Assembly (NCBI RefSeq): GCF_000499845.2
Contig: NC_023754.2
Span: forward strand, 8,162,403-8,226,402
DNA: 64,000 nt
Reading direction: 5' to 3'
From: Phaseolus vulgaris
Taxonomy: Eukaryota; Streptophyta; Magnoliopsida; Fabales; Fabaceae
In this document: positions 32,160-43,805 of the stretch, piece by piece
How positions within the stretch are numbered: the stretch's first letter is position 1
Layout: every line of letters starts with the position of its first letter
Translations under genes and position numbers: made by a program
Notes under the pieces: model-generated
Seen by the model: only the letters and a program-made list of their open reading frames with translations
The model's database searches: none
Told to the model about the DNA's origin: nothing

Positions 32160-33390
32160 GGCCCCCTACGGCTCTTGTAGGTAGTCTTTCAAGAAACCGC
32201 CTTTTACCAGTTCATCTAACTAGAATCCCAACGCCAGACAACTGTGTGGGTTATGGCCAATGACTTGGTGGAACTCGCACCAAGCGCTATTACTGGGCCC
32301 CAACCTCTTATCGGTCTTCGGTGGGCGCTTTAGTCTGTTGGCCAATCAAGGATGGTGATCAGCTCCTTAAGGCCCACCCAGAAATTGTGTTTGGGTGGGG
32401 TATTCTCTCTCGTGCGTGCCCTGGTTTGGGGCTTCCTTGCTTCATACGACGGCTGTGCTCTTGGGGCCTTCTTCTCTGTCGTGGCCTCATGTACCCTTAA
32501 GGGCTGAGGACGACTTGTTCCCCGAGGTCGGACAGGGACAACACTACCGCGTTTTTCTGTGACCCGATCCTCTGCGACGATGTGTGCCACAGCCCGACGC
32601 CTGATTTCACAAAACGTCTTTGGTCAACATCTTATCAGCAAGTCGCTGAAGGGTCCTGGCAGCTCCCCTTTAGTGAAGGCGTGCACCGTCATGGCTTCAT
32701 CCTTGGTGTGTAGTTTCACCACTTGTACTCTAAACCTATTTAAGAACTCTTTCAATGACTCTCCCTGGTATTGCCTTACATCAAAGAGATCGAAAGAGAT
32801 TGAAGGGGGAGCCCGATTGACAATGTACTGCTCTCTAAACAGCGTTGAGAATTTATCGAACGAAGTAATGTGTCCGTTAGGGAGACTGATGAACCAGTCC
32901 AATGTTGCGCCTGCCAGCGTGCCCATGAATAACTTACAGTACACAGCGTCAGAGCCTCCTGAAAGCATCATCTAGGTGTGGAACGTTGTGATATGCGCCT
33001 CTGGGTCCTCTACACCTGTAAAGGTGACCTTCGGGCCCATGGACGTGGTTGGTATCACAATGTCCATGATCACCTGAGAGAACGGCATGGGGCAAGCCCT
33101 AACTGGTAGGGGCGGGGCTCGCTCATCCACGGTGCGCTCTCCTACGTTTTGCAAATTCTTGTGCAGTTTCTCATTGGTTTTGCGCAACTCTTCATTGTTC
33201 GCTTGCGATGTGGCCAGATCAACTTGGAAGCAATCCTAGTCGACTCTGGATGCTGCTACCGCCTCCTGATGGGCGAATATGGTCTCTATGAGTTGTTACA
33301 TCTCCTGAGGGCGCAACAGATCCTTACCTCGTGCTTCTCATGTTGTTGGTGGCTCTCAACACAATTGTGAATGGGACCTAGTTTTATTGA
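32160..33390 (-). pseudogene. Tat-type gypsy gag of element B
   Basis: On the minus strand: an N-terminal part with a coiled-coil start ('MRKTNEKLHKNLQNVGER', 33187), then 'GPKVTFTGVEDPEAHITTF', a TAG in place of a Gln codon near 32971, and 'YCKLFMGTLAGATLDWFISL'. The core 'LFDVRQYQGESLKEFLNRF' follows, then an Arg-rich segment and the end 'WCEFHQVIGHN' with 'DELVKGGFLKDYLQEP', typical of gag followed by protease. At least one frameshift near 32340-32350. More complete than the gag at 1.5-2.5 kb and of the same family. Confidence 0.8.
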
Positions 33391-33391
33391 G

Positions 33392-33409
33392 CCCCACGGT
33401 GAGCGCCAA
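33392..33409 (-). other. Primer-binding site of Tat-type element B
   Basis: The minus strand reads TGGCGCTCACCGTGGGGC, one base inside the LTR end GGCGAGAACA. Same type as the site at 1509-1526. Confidence 0.75.
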
Positions 33410-33410
33410 A

Positions 33411-34147
33411 TGTTCTCGCCGGTTGACTTGGTTGCTGGTTGACTCTAACAGCAACCGCAGGCCCCGCATGTCTCCTCCTTCAGTCGAACTTCCTTGGGTT
33501 GAAGAACGCTTTCCTGCAAAGACAAAGGGCGCCCTTACGATCGTTTGCACTCTAACGCTGAAGTCAGTAAGGGCTAAAGATACAGTAATGTGCGTAAAGC
33601 AGTTTCAGTCTTAGAAACGACATACCTTGCTAGGGTTCTTACCACCCTCTTTATAGATTGTATCTAGGGTTGCTTATGTGATGCTCACACGTCTCTCAGT
33701 GGGCTTAGGGTTCCTAGGAGAATTTCCCTTATGCCGCTATTACACAATCTTAGCGTAATATGGCGCATAGGACTTCCCTTTTAGGGAGTGCATAGACCTA
33801 ACAACATAGTTGTCAGGGTACCTACTCATGTACCAGCGTTGCGGCATCATCTGTTATGTGGGTGCCCTAAGTATTCACGTGTCATGCATGCAGTTTTTCC
33901 CTGGAAACCCTAACCCTAATGGGCCTTAGCACCTCCAAGGAACACTTGCTTGTGTCGTACCCGAATGTACCATATACATCCCATGCATGATCCTCTCATG
34001 ACTTAGGTCTTTTTGGTATCTGGGTGTTAACTTTATGTTAACTCATACTATTTGTGGAACCTAGCTTACGTGACCCACTATTGCTATCAGTCCACCGATG
34101 TCCGATGTCTTTCTCTGGTGTCGATGATCGAGGTCTTGGCCAGTACA
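33411..34147 (-). repeat. 5' LTR of Tat-type element B
   Basis: 737 bp. The minus strand begins TGTACTGGCCAAGACC and ends GTCAACCGGCGAGAACA, directly followed by the primer site. It contains a TATA-like TATAAAGAGGGTGG near 33650 (minus) and the leader TTTCTAAGACTGAAACTG shared with the other Tat-type LTRs here. Confidence 0.85.
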
Positions 34148-35448
34148 CTAACTATAAACCTTAACCATATATGTAAATCATATTTCATTTTCAATTAATT
34201 TTAATGATAATGGTAAAATTGTAATCTTACTTTTTTTTTAATTAAAAAAATTATTTATCAATCGTACCCGTCACATCACATGCACATTTTTTTCTCATTT
34301 TCCTTCACTTTACACTATATTTCCCTTAATCCAAACAATCTCACTTTTTACTATATTTTCCTTAATCAAAACAACCTCATTTTCTCCTCAAATTCATCCA
34401 TTTCCTCTTCGTCAAATCTATCTTCAAATTCATAAAAAGCATACATGATCATTTTATCTATTAATTTTATTAAAAGTTTTTTTTTTTTTTCAATTGTATC
34501 ACATTTAATACTTAAAAGCTTAATAGCTCTTAACTTGTTTTCAAGTACCTTGGAAAAAATAAGCTACTTTATATTCTATTATAGTTTTAACTTTTAAATT
34601 CTCTCTTGAAACCTTTTTTATCTCAAATTATTAAATGTTTTCTTTTGAATTGTTCTATATTTAGTTTATTTTATTAATTAATTTTATCTAACCATCTAAG
34701 TATATATTTTTTGTTATAGATTGGTTAGTTGATTTCTCAAGTAGATGCATTGGACGCATCTATATGAAAAGTATAAACAGCTATTGTTTGTTAATGAAAA
34801 CAATAAGTAATCATATCTACATATATAATTTTTAAATAACATCAACTATTTAAAAAAACTAGAAATTCTAGTAAACACAATAACATAATGTATAAACTTA
34901 TTTTCAACTAAATTTTATTAGTGTTGCTTAATGCTAAGAAGGGTGGTTGGATTTTTGGAATTTAATTTTTTTTTAGTGTCTTAGAGAGCTACCAATTAAA
35001 GAATGTTCTTCTGGTTTATTCTTGTGAATTTCTTTGTCTTTTATTTTTATTTTCATGAGTTTGATCTATTCCATGTTTTTATATTTTTTTTAGTTTTATA
35101 TTATTTTTCATGTGATAACACATTATAAAATATTATAACATAAATGTATAAACTCATTTTCAACTAAATTTTTAAGTAAAAATACTAAGAGAAAGATAAA
35201 ACATTGGATGATATGTGAAATTTTTTATAACAGATCAACAGATATTTTTTCACCGTGAAGAACATAGAAAATTGGTTATAATAAACTTGCATTATGATTA
35301 ATAGAAATGACAATTAAAATTAGCACATTAAGTAATAAATGAAAATTACAGCATACATTTCGACAAATAAAATTTAAATAGTTCACACTTATTCAGAAGT
35401 AGGTATTGTGAGAACCCAACTTAGAACACCAGATCATAAAAAAAAGAC
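34148..35448. other. Intergenic, downstream of the UGT gene
   Basis: Strongly AT-rich, with T-runs and no coding or repeat border that I can name. The UGT 3' untranslated region must lie within the right part, but I cannot place the polyadenylation site. Confidence 0.5.
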
Positions 35449-36386
35449 TCAAATAGCATTGCGAGAAGAAACATCCTTAATTAACTTCTGGATGTTGTTG
35501 TAAGAAGAGCCTCCAACATCAGTAGCTTTGATTGCTTTCTTCTTCCATTCCAAGGATTTTTGTCTTATTTCCTTTCCTTTTTCTCCCTTTATCATTTCTG
35601 TTACAAGCTCACATATCTCATCTCTCTTCACATCTTGATTAATCTCCATTCCTACCCCCCAATTTGCACATATATACCTGCAATTTGTATGTTGATCAGA
35701 AAAGAATGGCCAACAAATCATTGGTACACCAGCATATATGCCTTCAAGTGTAGAATTCCAACCACAATGGGTTAGAAAGACCCCAACAGATGGATGAGAA
35801 AGCACTTTCTCTTGCATGCACCAACTTGTTATATATCCTCTATCCTTGATCTCATCAAAGAACTCTTGTGGCAAATCTTCAGAATCACCTGCTACTATAT
35901 CTGCCCTTTTTATCCATAAGAATGGTAGCTTGCTATTTGCTAGTCCCCAAGCAAATTCTCTCAAGTGTTCAGCTGTCATCACTGCTATACTTCCAAAATT
36001 AACATACACCACTGTGTTAGGTTCCCACTTGTTTAACCATGTTAAGCAGTTTGAATCATTCTTCCATAAACTTGACCCAACTGACATGAAACCCTTTTCT
36101 TTCTCAGGAAAATGCCTTCCAAGCAAGTCAAGTGGACCAATGGTATATATGTTTGGGTTATAGGACCTGAGAACCTCAAGCCCTTCTTCATCTAAGTCTT
36201 CGAATGTGTTAATGATTACTGCAGACGATTTCAAACAATTTCGTCCCTCGGAATTCAAAAATTCAAACAAAATATCCTCCAAAGAAGTTACCCTGATAAA
36301 GCTTGGAAGGTCTCTCAGTCTCATATTACTCATTCCTTTGATCCAATCTAAATTTAAATCCAAAGCCTCATCAATCTCCTTTTGAT
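35449..36386 (-). CDS. UGT85-like gene, exon 2
   Basis: 938 bp including TGA at 35449-35451. Starts '[19 protein letters not shown]' and holds the sugar-donor half with the PSPG box. Acceptor ATTTTCAG at 36387-36394. Confidence 0.93.
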
Positions 36387-39300
36387 CTGAAAATTTTACA
36401 AGAATGAGTTATATAATATTAATTTAACATTTACTTACCATATCAGTTAGACAAATAAATATGACTTGCTTTGAGAAATGACGCTAAAAGAAATTACGTA
36501 ACAATATAATAAGGGTAAGAATACTTTGACAAATAAATATGATTTACTTAATTAGATATTATTTTAAATACTAAAAAATTATTGATATAATTTTTATTAT
36601 TAATAAAAATTTATAAATAATTTTAAATTAATATCTAAATTAACTATCAAAATTTTAACTACTAATATTTTATATTTTAAAAGATTAATATAAATTAATT
36701 TAAAATATAAAGTAGTTAGTAACTAAAATATTGGTATGTAATGGTTAAATATCAATTTAAAAATTACTTTATAAATTTTTATTAATAATAAAAATTATTT
36801 TAAATATTAATAATTTTTTTAATTTATAAAATTATCTCTAATTTAGTTAATATAATAATTAATTATTTTGATTTTTTAAATTAGTTTATATTTAATAATT
36901 TTTTTATAATATAGATGAGACTCTACCATCTATCTCCATCTCAATTTGTACAATATGAACTTTACTATGCATATCCACATTAATTAATAGAGTTAGAGTT
37001 AGTTTCTATCCACAACAAATAGACTTAACTATGTGCGCATTAGTCAATAGAGCTAGAGTTTGTTTCTACCCACATAAATAGACTTAATTGTGTGTACATT
37101 AGTCAATAGAGCTAAAGTTCGTTTCTACCCACAATAAATAGACTTAGTTATTTATATGACACATATTGGTGTACATTAATTATACTAGAGTTAGAGTTAG
37201 AGTTAGTTTTTAGCCATGTATTTTTTTTTTTTCATTATCTTTTCAATAAAAGGTGTCAATATGCTGCCAAAATAATACACTCAATCAGTTATGCTGTTGA
37301 TTTATTTGAAGGCTATAAAGTTATAATTTAAGGTGAAAGATAAAAAAGTGAGTTTTTTTTTTTACTTTTCTCAAAACTAAAATAAAATGACGAAATAAAA
37401 TATATTGATAAAATATAACTGATGACTTAAATTTATTTAATAAAAAAAATAATTGATATATCCATCCATAAATACAGCTGTTAATATCTTATATAGATAA
37501 ATAATTGATATTATTATTAATTTTTATTATTTTATATTAACAATTCAATTATGTATTAATTAAAGTTACTTAATTCTAAAATCTAAAATATTGAATGGTT
37601 TATTCGTAATTGATAAGATCTACCTATGTTCAATCACTCAATTTTAGAAATCTGAAATATCAAAATTTAGTATTTAATTGTAATCCATTTTCTCTTCACA
37701 TTTGTGGATTAATCTGGATATATAATTAGTTATATTTATTTATGATTTAATTTTTTTTCTTATTTTCTTTAACTAAATCAAACACAATTATATCAAACTA
37801 ATTTATTTTCTATTTTTCTCTTATTTTTTTACCAAAAAACTGGCTAACTTAGCATGGACTAATGATCAAAAAGACAAGAATGGTTGCAAGCCACACGTAT
37901 GTTTCAATCATCTTGTGGGGCCCACTCATATCTCACTTCTCAATACCATTAGTTCTTGATTTCTCTCGGTGGTTTCATTTTAGGGTACATATTTTCTCCA
38001 ATTATAACATGATTCACTTTTTTTCAAGATTATATATAGACATAGTTGTTGTTTAAACTTTATGGACTAATATTGGTTAAAATTTTGTAGAAAAATTAAA
38101 ACAAATAAAAAAATGTTGAGAAAGTAAAAACAAATTTTATAAAAAGATAAAAAATTTAAAGATAAATTTTATTTTAAAAAAATACATGTTATTTTCATGT
38201 CAAATGCATAATAGAAATCAACATAATTATGTCACAACATTCTTTAGTGATGGTCCTTGACCACAAAGCCTAAAAGTATTTAATGAATATTTAATAATTT
38301 AAATCGACCAAATATTTACTTAGAATTAAAAACGAAAAGCTATTAAATTTAAGGAGTGAGAGTTTTTTTGGAATTTATATTTTTTTATTGATTGTGAAAA
38401 GCAAAATAATTTTTACAAATTGTTATGATCTTTTTTTGAATAGATAATTAAATTAACATTTAAAATTATTGTGATTCCCTACTACTTAAAATCATGGTAT
38501 GTTGTCGTTAAATTATTTTTTATACATCTAGAAATTATATATATATATTTTTTAAATTGACAACATTTCATACTTTCAGAATCTAATTGTAATCTTCTCG
38601 CTCTTTTAATAATATTCTCATATTATTGAATGAAAACTAAATATATTCAATATTTAAAAATATAAAATGTATTTAATATTTACTGAAGAAAGAAAATGGA
38701 AAAATTAGTAAAAGAAAACAATAGAAAAAATTGAAATTATTTTATTTTTCCAATTAAGAACTCGATTTTTATATTCGAATGTAGTTCCGAATACAGGAAT
38801 GCAATTCTTAATAAAAAAACTTCTACAATTGACACTTATGTCAGCACACATAAAAAAATATAACAAACATATATTATAAAATTAAAATTATAGAACTTCA
38901 TCAAATTTCCGAAATAGAAAGTAAGAGAGACATAAATAAAGATAAAATTGTACCTTTGAATGGAACCATGCCTTGTTCAACCAGTTCATCAAATTGCAGA
39001 TATCCCAGATAACCACAAACTGAGGCTGTCCAAAGTTGAATTTCTGGTATGCCCATATCCTTTGCAACTTTTCCAATAACCCCCATAATCCCATCAGCAA
39101 TGATGCAACTAATTGGAGGCACGTTCTCTGAAGCATTCAACTTCAACACCAAGTCTTTGAAAGGGCCATAACAAGTTTTTCTAGTAGAATCACAGAGCAT
39201 TGGAATGTCCTGAGTTGCATCCTTATCAGAAGGTGGCAACCCATCTGGTATAGTCTCATATACGAAATCTGGGAAACCCTTAACAAATTCTGGTCCATGA

Positions 39301-39461
39301 GACTTAATAAAACGTTTGTGGTTGTACTCACTGTTGACAAAGGTTATGTGGAAACCCATGCAACGAAGGATCTTAGCAAGTTGCATCATGGGGTTTATAT
39401 GGCCCTGTGCAGGGTATGGTACACAAACAATGTGACGCTTTGGAGTTTGTGGTGAGTCCAT
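35449..39461 (-). CDS. UDP-glycosyltransferase, UGT85-like (family 1)
   Basis: Two exons, 39461-38954 and 36386-35449, spliced GT..AG in phase 1 (AAAG|GTAC and TTTTCAG|ATC), the intron position usual for UGT85. The product is 481 residues, normal for the family, with no lesions. It would transfer sugar from UDP-sugar to a small acceptor in the cytosol. Evidence: the N-terminal '[17 protein letters not shown]' with catalytic His21, partner Asp123 ('CIIADGIMG'), and the C-terminal PSPG box at 358-401 ('[20 protein letters not shown]' through 'FFSDQ', ending in Gln, which favours UDP-glucose). The start chosen is '[10 protein letters not shown]', where the family usually begins; an ATG-like extension to 39503 is less likely. 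Acceptor unknown; UGT85 members act on cyanohydrins, terpenoids, cytokinins and others. Confidence 0.93.
36573..36830. repeat. Foldback (MITE-like) element in the UGT intron
   Basis: The left arm (36573-36645) and right arm (36745-36830) are long inverted repeats. Both contain ATTTTTATTATTAATAAAAA followed by a TTATAAA-type block, read toward each other. AT-rich, no ORF. A similar pair of arms occurs at about 50180-50520. Confidence 0.6.
36961..37150. repeat. 59-bp tandem repeat, about three copies, in the UGT intron
   Basis: The unit is marked by ATAGACTTAA at 37019, 37078 and 37138, with GTCAATAGAGCTA and GTTTCTACCCACA inside each. The first copy is more diverged. Confidence 0.8.
37151..38953. 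other. Remainder of the UGT intron
   Basis: AT-rich with no coding signal. The intron totals 2567 bp. Confidence 0.5.
38954..39461 (-). CDS. UGT85-like gene, exon 1
   Basis: 508 bp, residues 1-169 and one base. Acceptor-binding domain with His21 and Asp123. Donor AAAG|GTACAAT at 38953. Confidence 0.93.
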
Positions 39462-39602
39462 TTTTGGAGTGAGTGTGGAATATTTGAAAGTTTGTCTCTT
39501 CAAATAACAAACCTCGACACAACAACAATCACAGTGATGTGTGTGTAGGGTAAGCTATTGAAGGATTGCTATGGAGTGTGCTTTAGCTTCCCTCCCTCAA
39601 TC

Positions 39603-39609
39603 TTATATA
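39603..39609 (-). promoter_or_regulatory. Probable TATA box of the UGT gene
   Basis: TATATAA on the minus strand, in context TGTATATAAGATTGAGG, about 140 bp upstream of the chosen ATG. That implies a 5' leader of roughly 110 bp. Confidence 0.6.
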
Positions 39610-39824
39610 CAGAAAAACAAGAACTCTCTTCATGATGGGTTGGTCTACATTATGTTGACCACTCAGAATTAGTTGATTAATAAAAAAAATATCTATGCAA
39701 AAAACTCATCAAACTAGTGTAATTATTCTTTTTCTATTCATGGTAAACGTATCACGTGGAGACAGAACATTTTTCAATTATATTTAACTAATAAATTGTG
39801 CACATCAAACGACAAATTACATGA

Positions 39825-39828
<4 letters not shown>

Positions 39829-39870
<42 letters not shown>
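39829..39870. repeat. (AT)n microsatellite
   Basis: About 21 AT units. Two shorter AT tracts follow at 39998-40027 and 40075-40097, all upstream of the UGT promoter. Confidence 0.95.
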
Positions 39871-39873
<3 letters not shown>

Positions 39874-39994
39874 TATTGTTGTCATTTCTTAAAGAGATAA
39901 AAAAAATAAAGAAAAATATAATAATAGAAAAGAAATGAAAAATAGAATAAAAAAGCCTTTTTAGGAAAAGATTGTAACATCTCTAGTTATGTAG

Positions 39995-40028
<34 letters not shown>

Positions 40029-40629
40029 CATTCATAAAATATTAAAAATATATTTATCTTGATAGAAAATTTAAAATATATATATATATATATATATTAA
40101 AATAAATAAGAAAGTAAAGAAAAAACTCTTTTGATTTCACCACCTTTAATATTTTCTAACATACAATTATCACATATTTTAAAATTGACACAATCAAGAA
40201 AAATTAGGTACGTTATTATTTTTAAAACTTTTAATATAACTTTGAATTTAAAAACATATGAATCCATTTTCGATGAACTAAGCTACTAAATATTTACAAA
40301 TACATCACATTTAACATAACTCATGGTAGAGGTTTAGTGACTATCCACGTAAAAAAAAAATGACTCTATTTTTTGAAGATCAATATTGTCAAACTCAGAA
40401 ATTTTAAGAGGATCGGAAAGGAGATAAAAGATCGTAACTCAAGAATCATAACTTGACTCGTAAGAGTTACTAACATATGAAAATAGGTTAATAACACAAC
40501 TGAAAATAGGTTCATAATTTATAAAATGTTCATACATAAAACAACTAATAAGTTCACAAATGTTCATACATAAAACATGCACGGTCACCGTTTGGAGCCA
40601 TTATAAAAGGCACCAAGAATAGAAGAGAA

Positions 40630-41483
40630 TGTTGAACAAGGAAGCTTTGATGATTTTCAAATTTGTCTTGAAGACCTGCTGGTGAGTATGTGTGTGTGTC
40701 TAGTTAGGTAGATTTTGTCTTTTGCATCTCATAATGATCCAACTAAACATGATTTGAAAACTCTTTTGCATCTCATAATGATCCAACTAAACATGATTTG
40801 AAAACTCTTTTGAATGTTTTGTTTTTAAATATATGTTTATTTAATTGGTTGATTAATATATTAATCAGTTGAGATTACTTATATTCAAGTATGATGACTA
40901 TAAAGTATTTTAACAAATTGATTTATCGTACTCAACCGGTTGAAAACACTTAAGCTTTTTTTAAAGGATTTAAAAACATTTGTTTTCTTTTTGTCTTTTC
41001 TGTTAAGTGAAATCAACCTATTATTTCGATAAATGAACCGGTTTTTTATATAGTAATTTCATCTGTTAAAGAAAACAATCAGTTAGTTTTAAAAAAATCA
41101 ATTAAATGATTTTAACATAATACTCTTATGTTTATCAAACTGTTTTTAATTGATTTAAACTGATTTCATTAAAGTATCAAACTATTTTAACAATCTTTCT
41201 TAACATATATATAGATGTTTTCTGATCATTTAACACAACACTTTTGAGAAAGAAAAACAAATTGTTTTGAAATCATTCTTGAATATTACATTTGAATCTT
41301 GGATCATTGTTGTGATGTGAAGTAGGTTTTGGGTTATCAATTCTTCTGTTCTTTTCTTTTATAATCGGTTGAATAGGTAAATCAATTAGTTGATTTAATT
41401 GAAGTTTTCAATCTAACACCAGTATTTGCGACAATTTTATGAAAACAATTCACCCCCCTTGTTTCAAGCCATCTATTCTAACA
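40630..41483 (+). mobile_element. SIRE/Maximus-type Copia solo LTR, copy 1
   Basis: Begins TGTTGAACAAGGAAGC and ends AGCCATCTATTCTAACA. Perfect 5-bp target duplication GAGAA at 40625-40629 and 41484-41488. It has the AACCGGTTGA/AATCAACC-type motifs and the CAATTCACCCCCC end block seen in legume SIRE-like LTRs. No internal region. Confidence 0.88.
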
Positions 41484-41682
41484 GAGAAAAGCATTATGCG
41501 ATGGATTAAAAATGGAAAACAAGGAGAAGAACAACAAGTGGGCACAATAGTGTGTCTGATGTATTAAAAAAGGCAAACAAAGAGGAGAACATCAAGGTGG
41601 GCACAATGGTGCATTTGGCAAGCGCAAGAGACAACAACCGGTGGTGAGAGAAAGCACGACGACAACTAACAATAGTTGCGAA

Positions 41683-43805
41683 TGTAACATCCCTATATTT
41701 TTCCACATCTAATAACTAAAATTTGCAATATATATAACTCTTTCATACAATGTTTCGGAATATATCTCTTTTCATAGGAATTTTAAATATATACACAAAG
41801 GTTTAAAACAAAACATTATAACATCATATACTCCAGTGTAAATACAGGATCATCACAGATTAAATAAAACAACCACACCAAAGCAAAGGGTAAGCTAGCT
41901 ATTTTTAAAAAATCTAATATAAATTTAACTTTTAATAAAAAGCATAAAACCATCAATTCTCATGTATTTTCACATAACCATCAAGTGTCTATCAAAATTC
42001 ACAATTCATCTTTTTCATGACAAACTTCTACTGAGTCACAAGACATAGACATTTGACTCCACAAGATTCGTGTATTGAAATTAATATCCTGAGACTTGCA
42101 TTTGTCATACTACTCACTGTGAAATCCACACAGTCATGCGTATAATCATCTCAATATCTCATCATCTCATCATCTAGTATGACAGGTTAAATTCATATGA
42201 CCTAAAAGACCAAATTATATTTCAAACCGCAGACAAACAAAGTCATATGAACTTCCTTCGACTCTCACCAACTAAATAACTTCATCTATGTGATTCTCTT
42301 ATATCAGTAGAGTTAGGATCGTCTTATTGGATCAGGATCTAACAAATTAATACACCCTAATAACAATCTCAACACGATATTTCCTTTCCTGAAAATACTA
42401 TATTTTGATCACACTTTCACATCATTCCATACCTCATGTAGCACACCAGTACACCATTCAATGACATCATAATTGAAATTTTCAAAACAATCCAAACATA
42501 TCTTAAAATTCACTTAACATATAACTAAGTTCCTTTAATCATAATTTTAAATAAAATGTATAGTTTTCACTTAAAAACAATAAGCAATAATACCCAAGGT
42601 TTTTAGAATCAAAAATAAAAATTTTAAGTTTTTTTTTTCGAAAGTAGCTTGAGCGAAAAATTTTAGTGTGAGCAAAAATAGACAAGTGTGCACTCATAAT
42701 TTATTTAGCTTGAACGAAAAAATTTAGTGTGAGCAAAAATAGACCAATGTGCACCAGGATTTTTGGCTTAAAAGGAAAAATTTGGTTTCAACGAAAATGG
42801 ACCAGCGACACTCTAGACTTTTCCCATTTTCGCTTGAACAACATTCCATTTAGTTTGAGCAAAAGTGGGCCAGGAAGTACCTCAGAAATTACCCCATTTT
42901 TCGCTTTGAACAAGATCGCATCTTGTTTCAGCGAAAATAGACTCGAGAATACCTAATATTTTCATTCAAATTGTTATTTATCAAATATATTAAACCGAAG
43001 TACAAAGACCTTGTTAGAGTTAAATATTTACTTTAAATCAAAATCAAACAACCAATACTCAACGACATTATCCTTTAAGTCATTCATCAAATTATTTAAA
43101 TACATTCATTTACTTATTCAAATAAAAAACAATATAATTTTATAACATCTACCATATATAAAATTTCACATTCAAATCTCAATCAACTTCTAATATACAT
43201 AAAACAAACAATCCTGCAAGAAAGTTTAAGACTGGTGACCACATCACCCCCACATCCAGATCTTCTAGCCTAGGGTTCTATTGGAAATTAAGGCTAGCTT
43301 CCCTTACCTGAACTTAAGCAGATGCTCACTAAGAGCTCCAAATCTACCAGAAGCTTAAAGGTAATTAACCTGCACCACAGAGTCTTGATAAAAATCTAAC
43401 TATAACACTAGGACCCTGAGCTAACAGAGATATACCCTGAAGCTAAAAGAGTTGCATGCAAAGCAAAGACAAAGAAAACCTAACAAGTTCAAAATTTGAC
43501 TCAAAGGGAAGAGCAAAATGAACTTAGTCTATCAGAGATTCTGATCGGGCAGTTTTGTAGTATTCACTGCCAGGAGTCTGATGGTAGACTCCGATCGTCA
43601 AACTAATGAAGGAGGAGATCAAAATCTTAGAGAGAAGGCAAAGGAAAGGAAAAAGGAGTTTTTAGAGAGATGATGGTTCTTTTAAAATGAAACATGAATA
43701 ACTAAATTTCTATTTATTTGTTCTTTTAACTTTAATAATAAAATATTCAGGTGTTATTTTAATTGTACCACTTATACTCTAAGACTTTTTTTCTCGGTCC
43801 ATACA
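41683..43805 (-). mobile_element. Long gypsy-type solo LTR, about 2.1 kb
   Basis: The + strand begins TGTAACATCCC and ends CGGTCCATACA, with a perfect 5-bp target duplication GCGAA at 41678-41682 and 43806-43810. On the minus strand the end ...GGGATGTTACA is typical of gypsy LTRs, as is the CAGGTAAGGGAAGCTAGCC block near 43310, so minus orientation is likely. It carries AGCGAAAATAGACC-type short direct repeats at 42650-42960. No coding region. Confidence 0.85.

Larger units (their letters stand above)
28508..34147 (-). mobile_element. Tat-type gypsy element B, minus strand, pol deleted
   Basis: Read on the minus strand: 5' LTR (34147-33411), primer site (33409-33392), gag (about 33380-32160), a foreign LTR piece, an antisense ORF (+ strand 29815-31662), a purine tract (29280-29267) and a 3' LTR (29266-28508, truncated). 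Between gag and the antisense ORF, where protease, RT, RNase H and integrase should be, there is only a 0.5-kb LTR fragment. An extra ORF antisense to pol near the 3' LTR is a known trait of several Tat-lineage elements. Confidence 0.75.
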
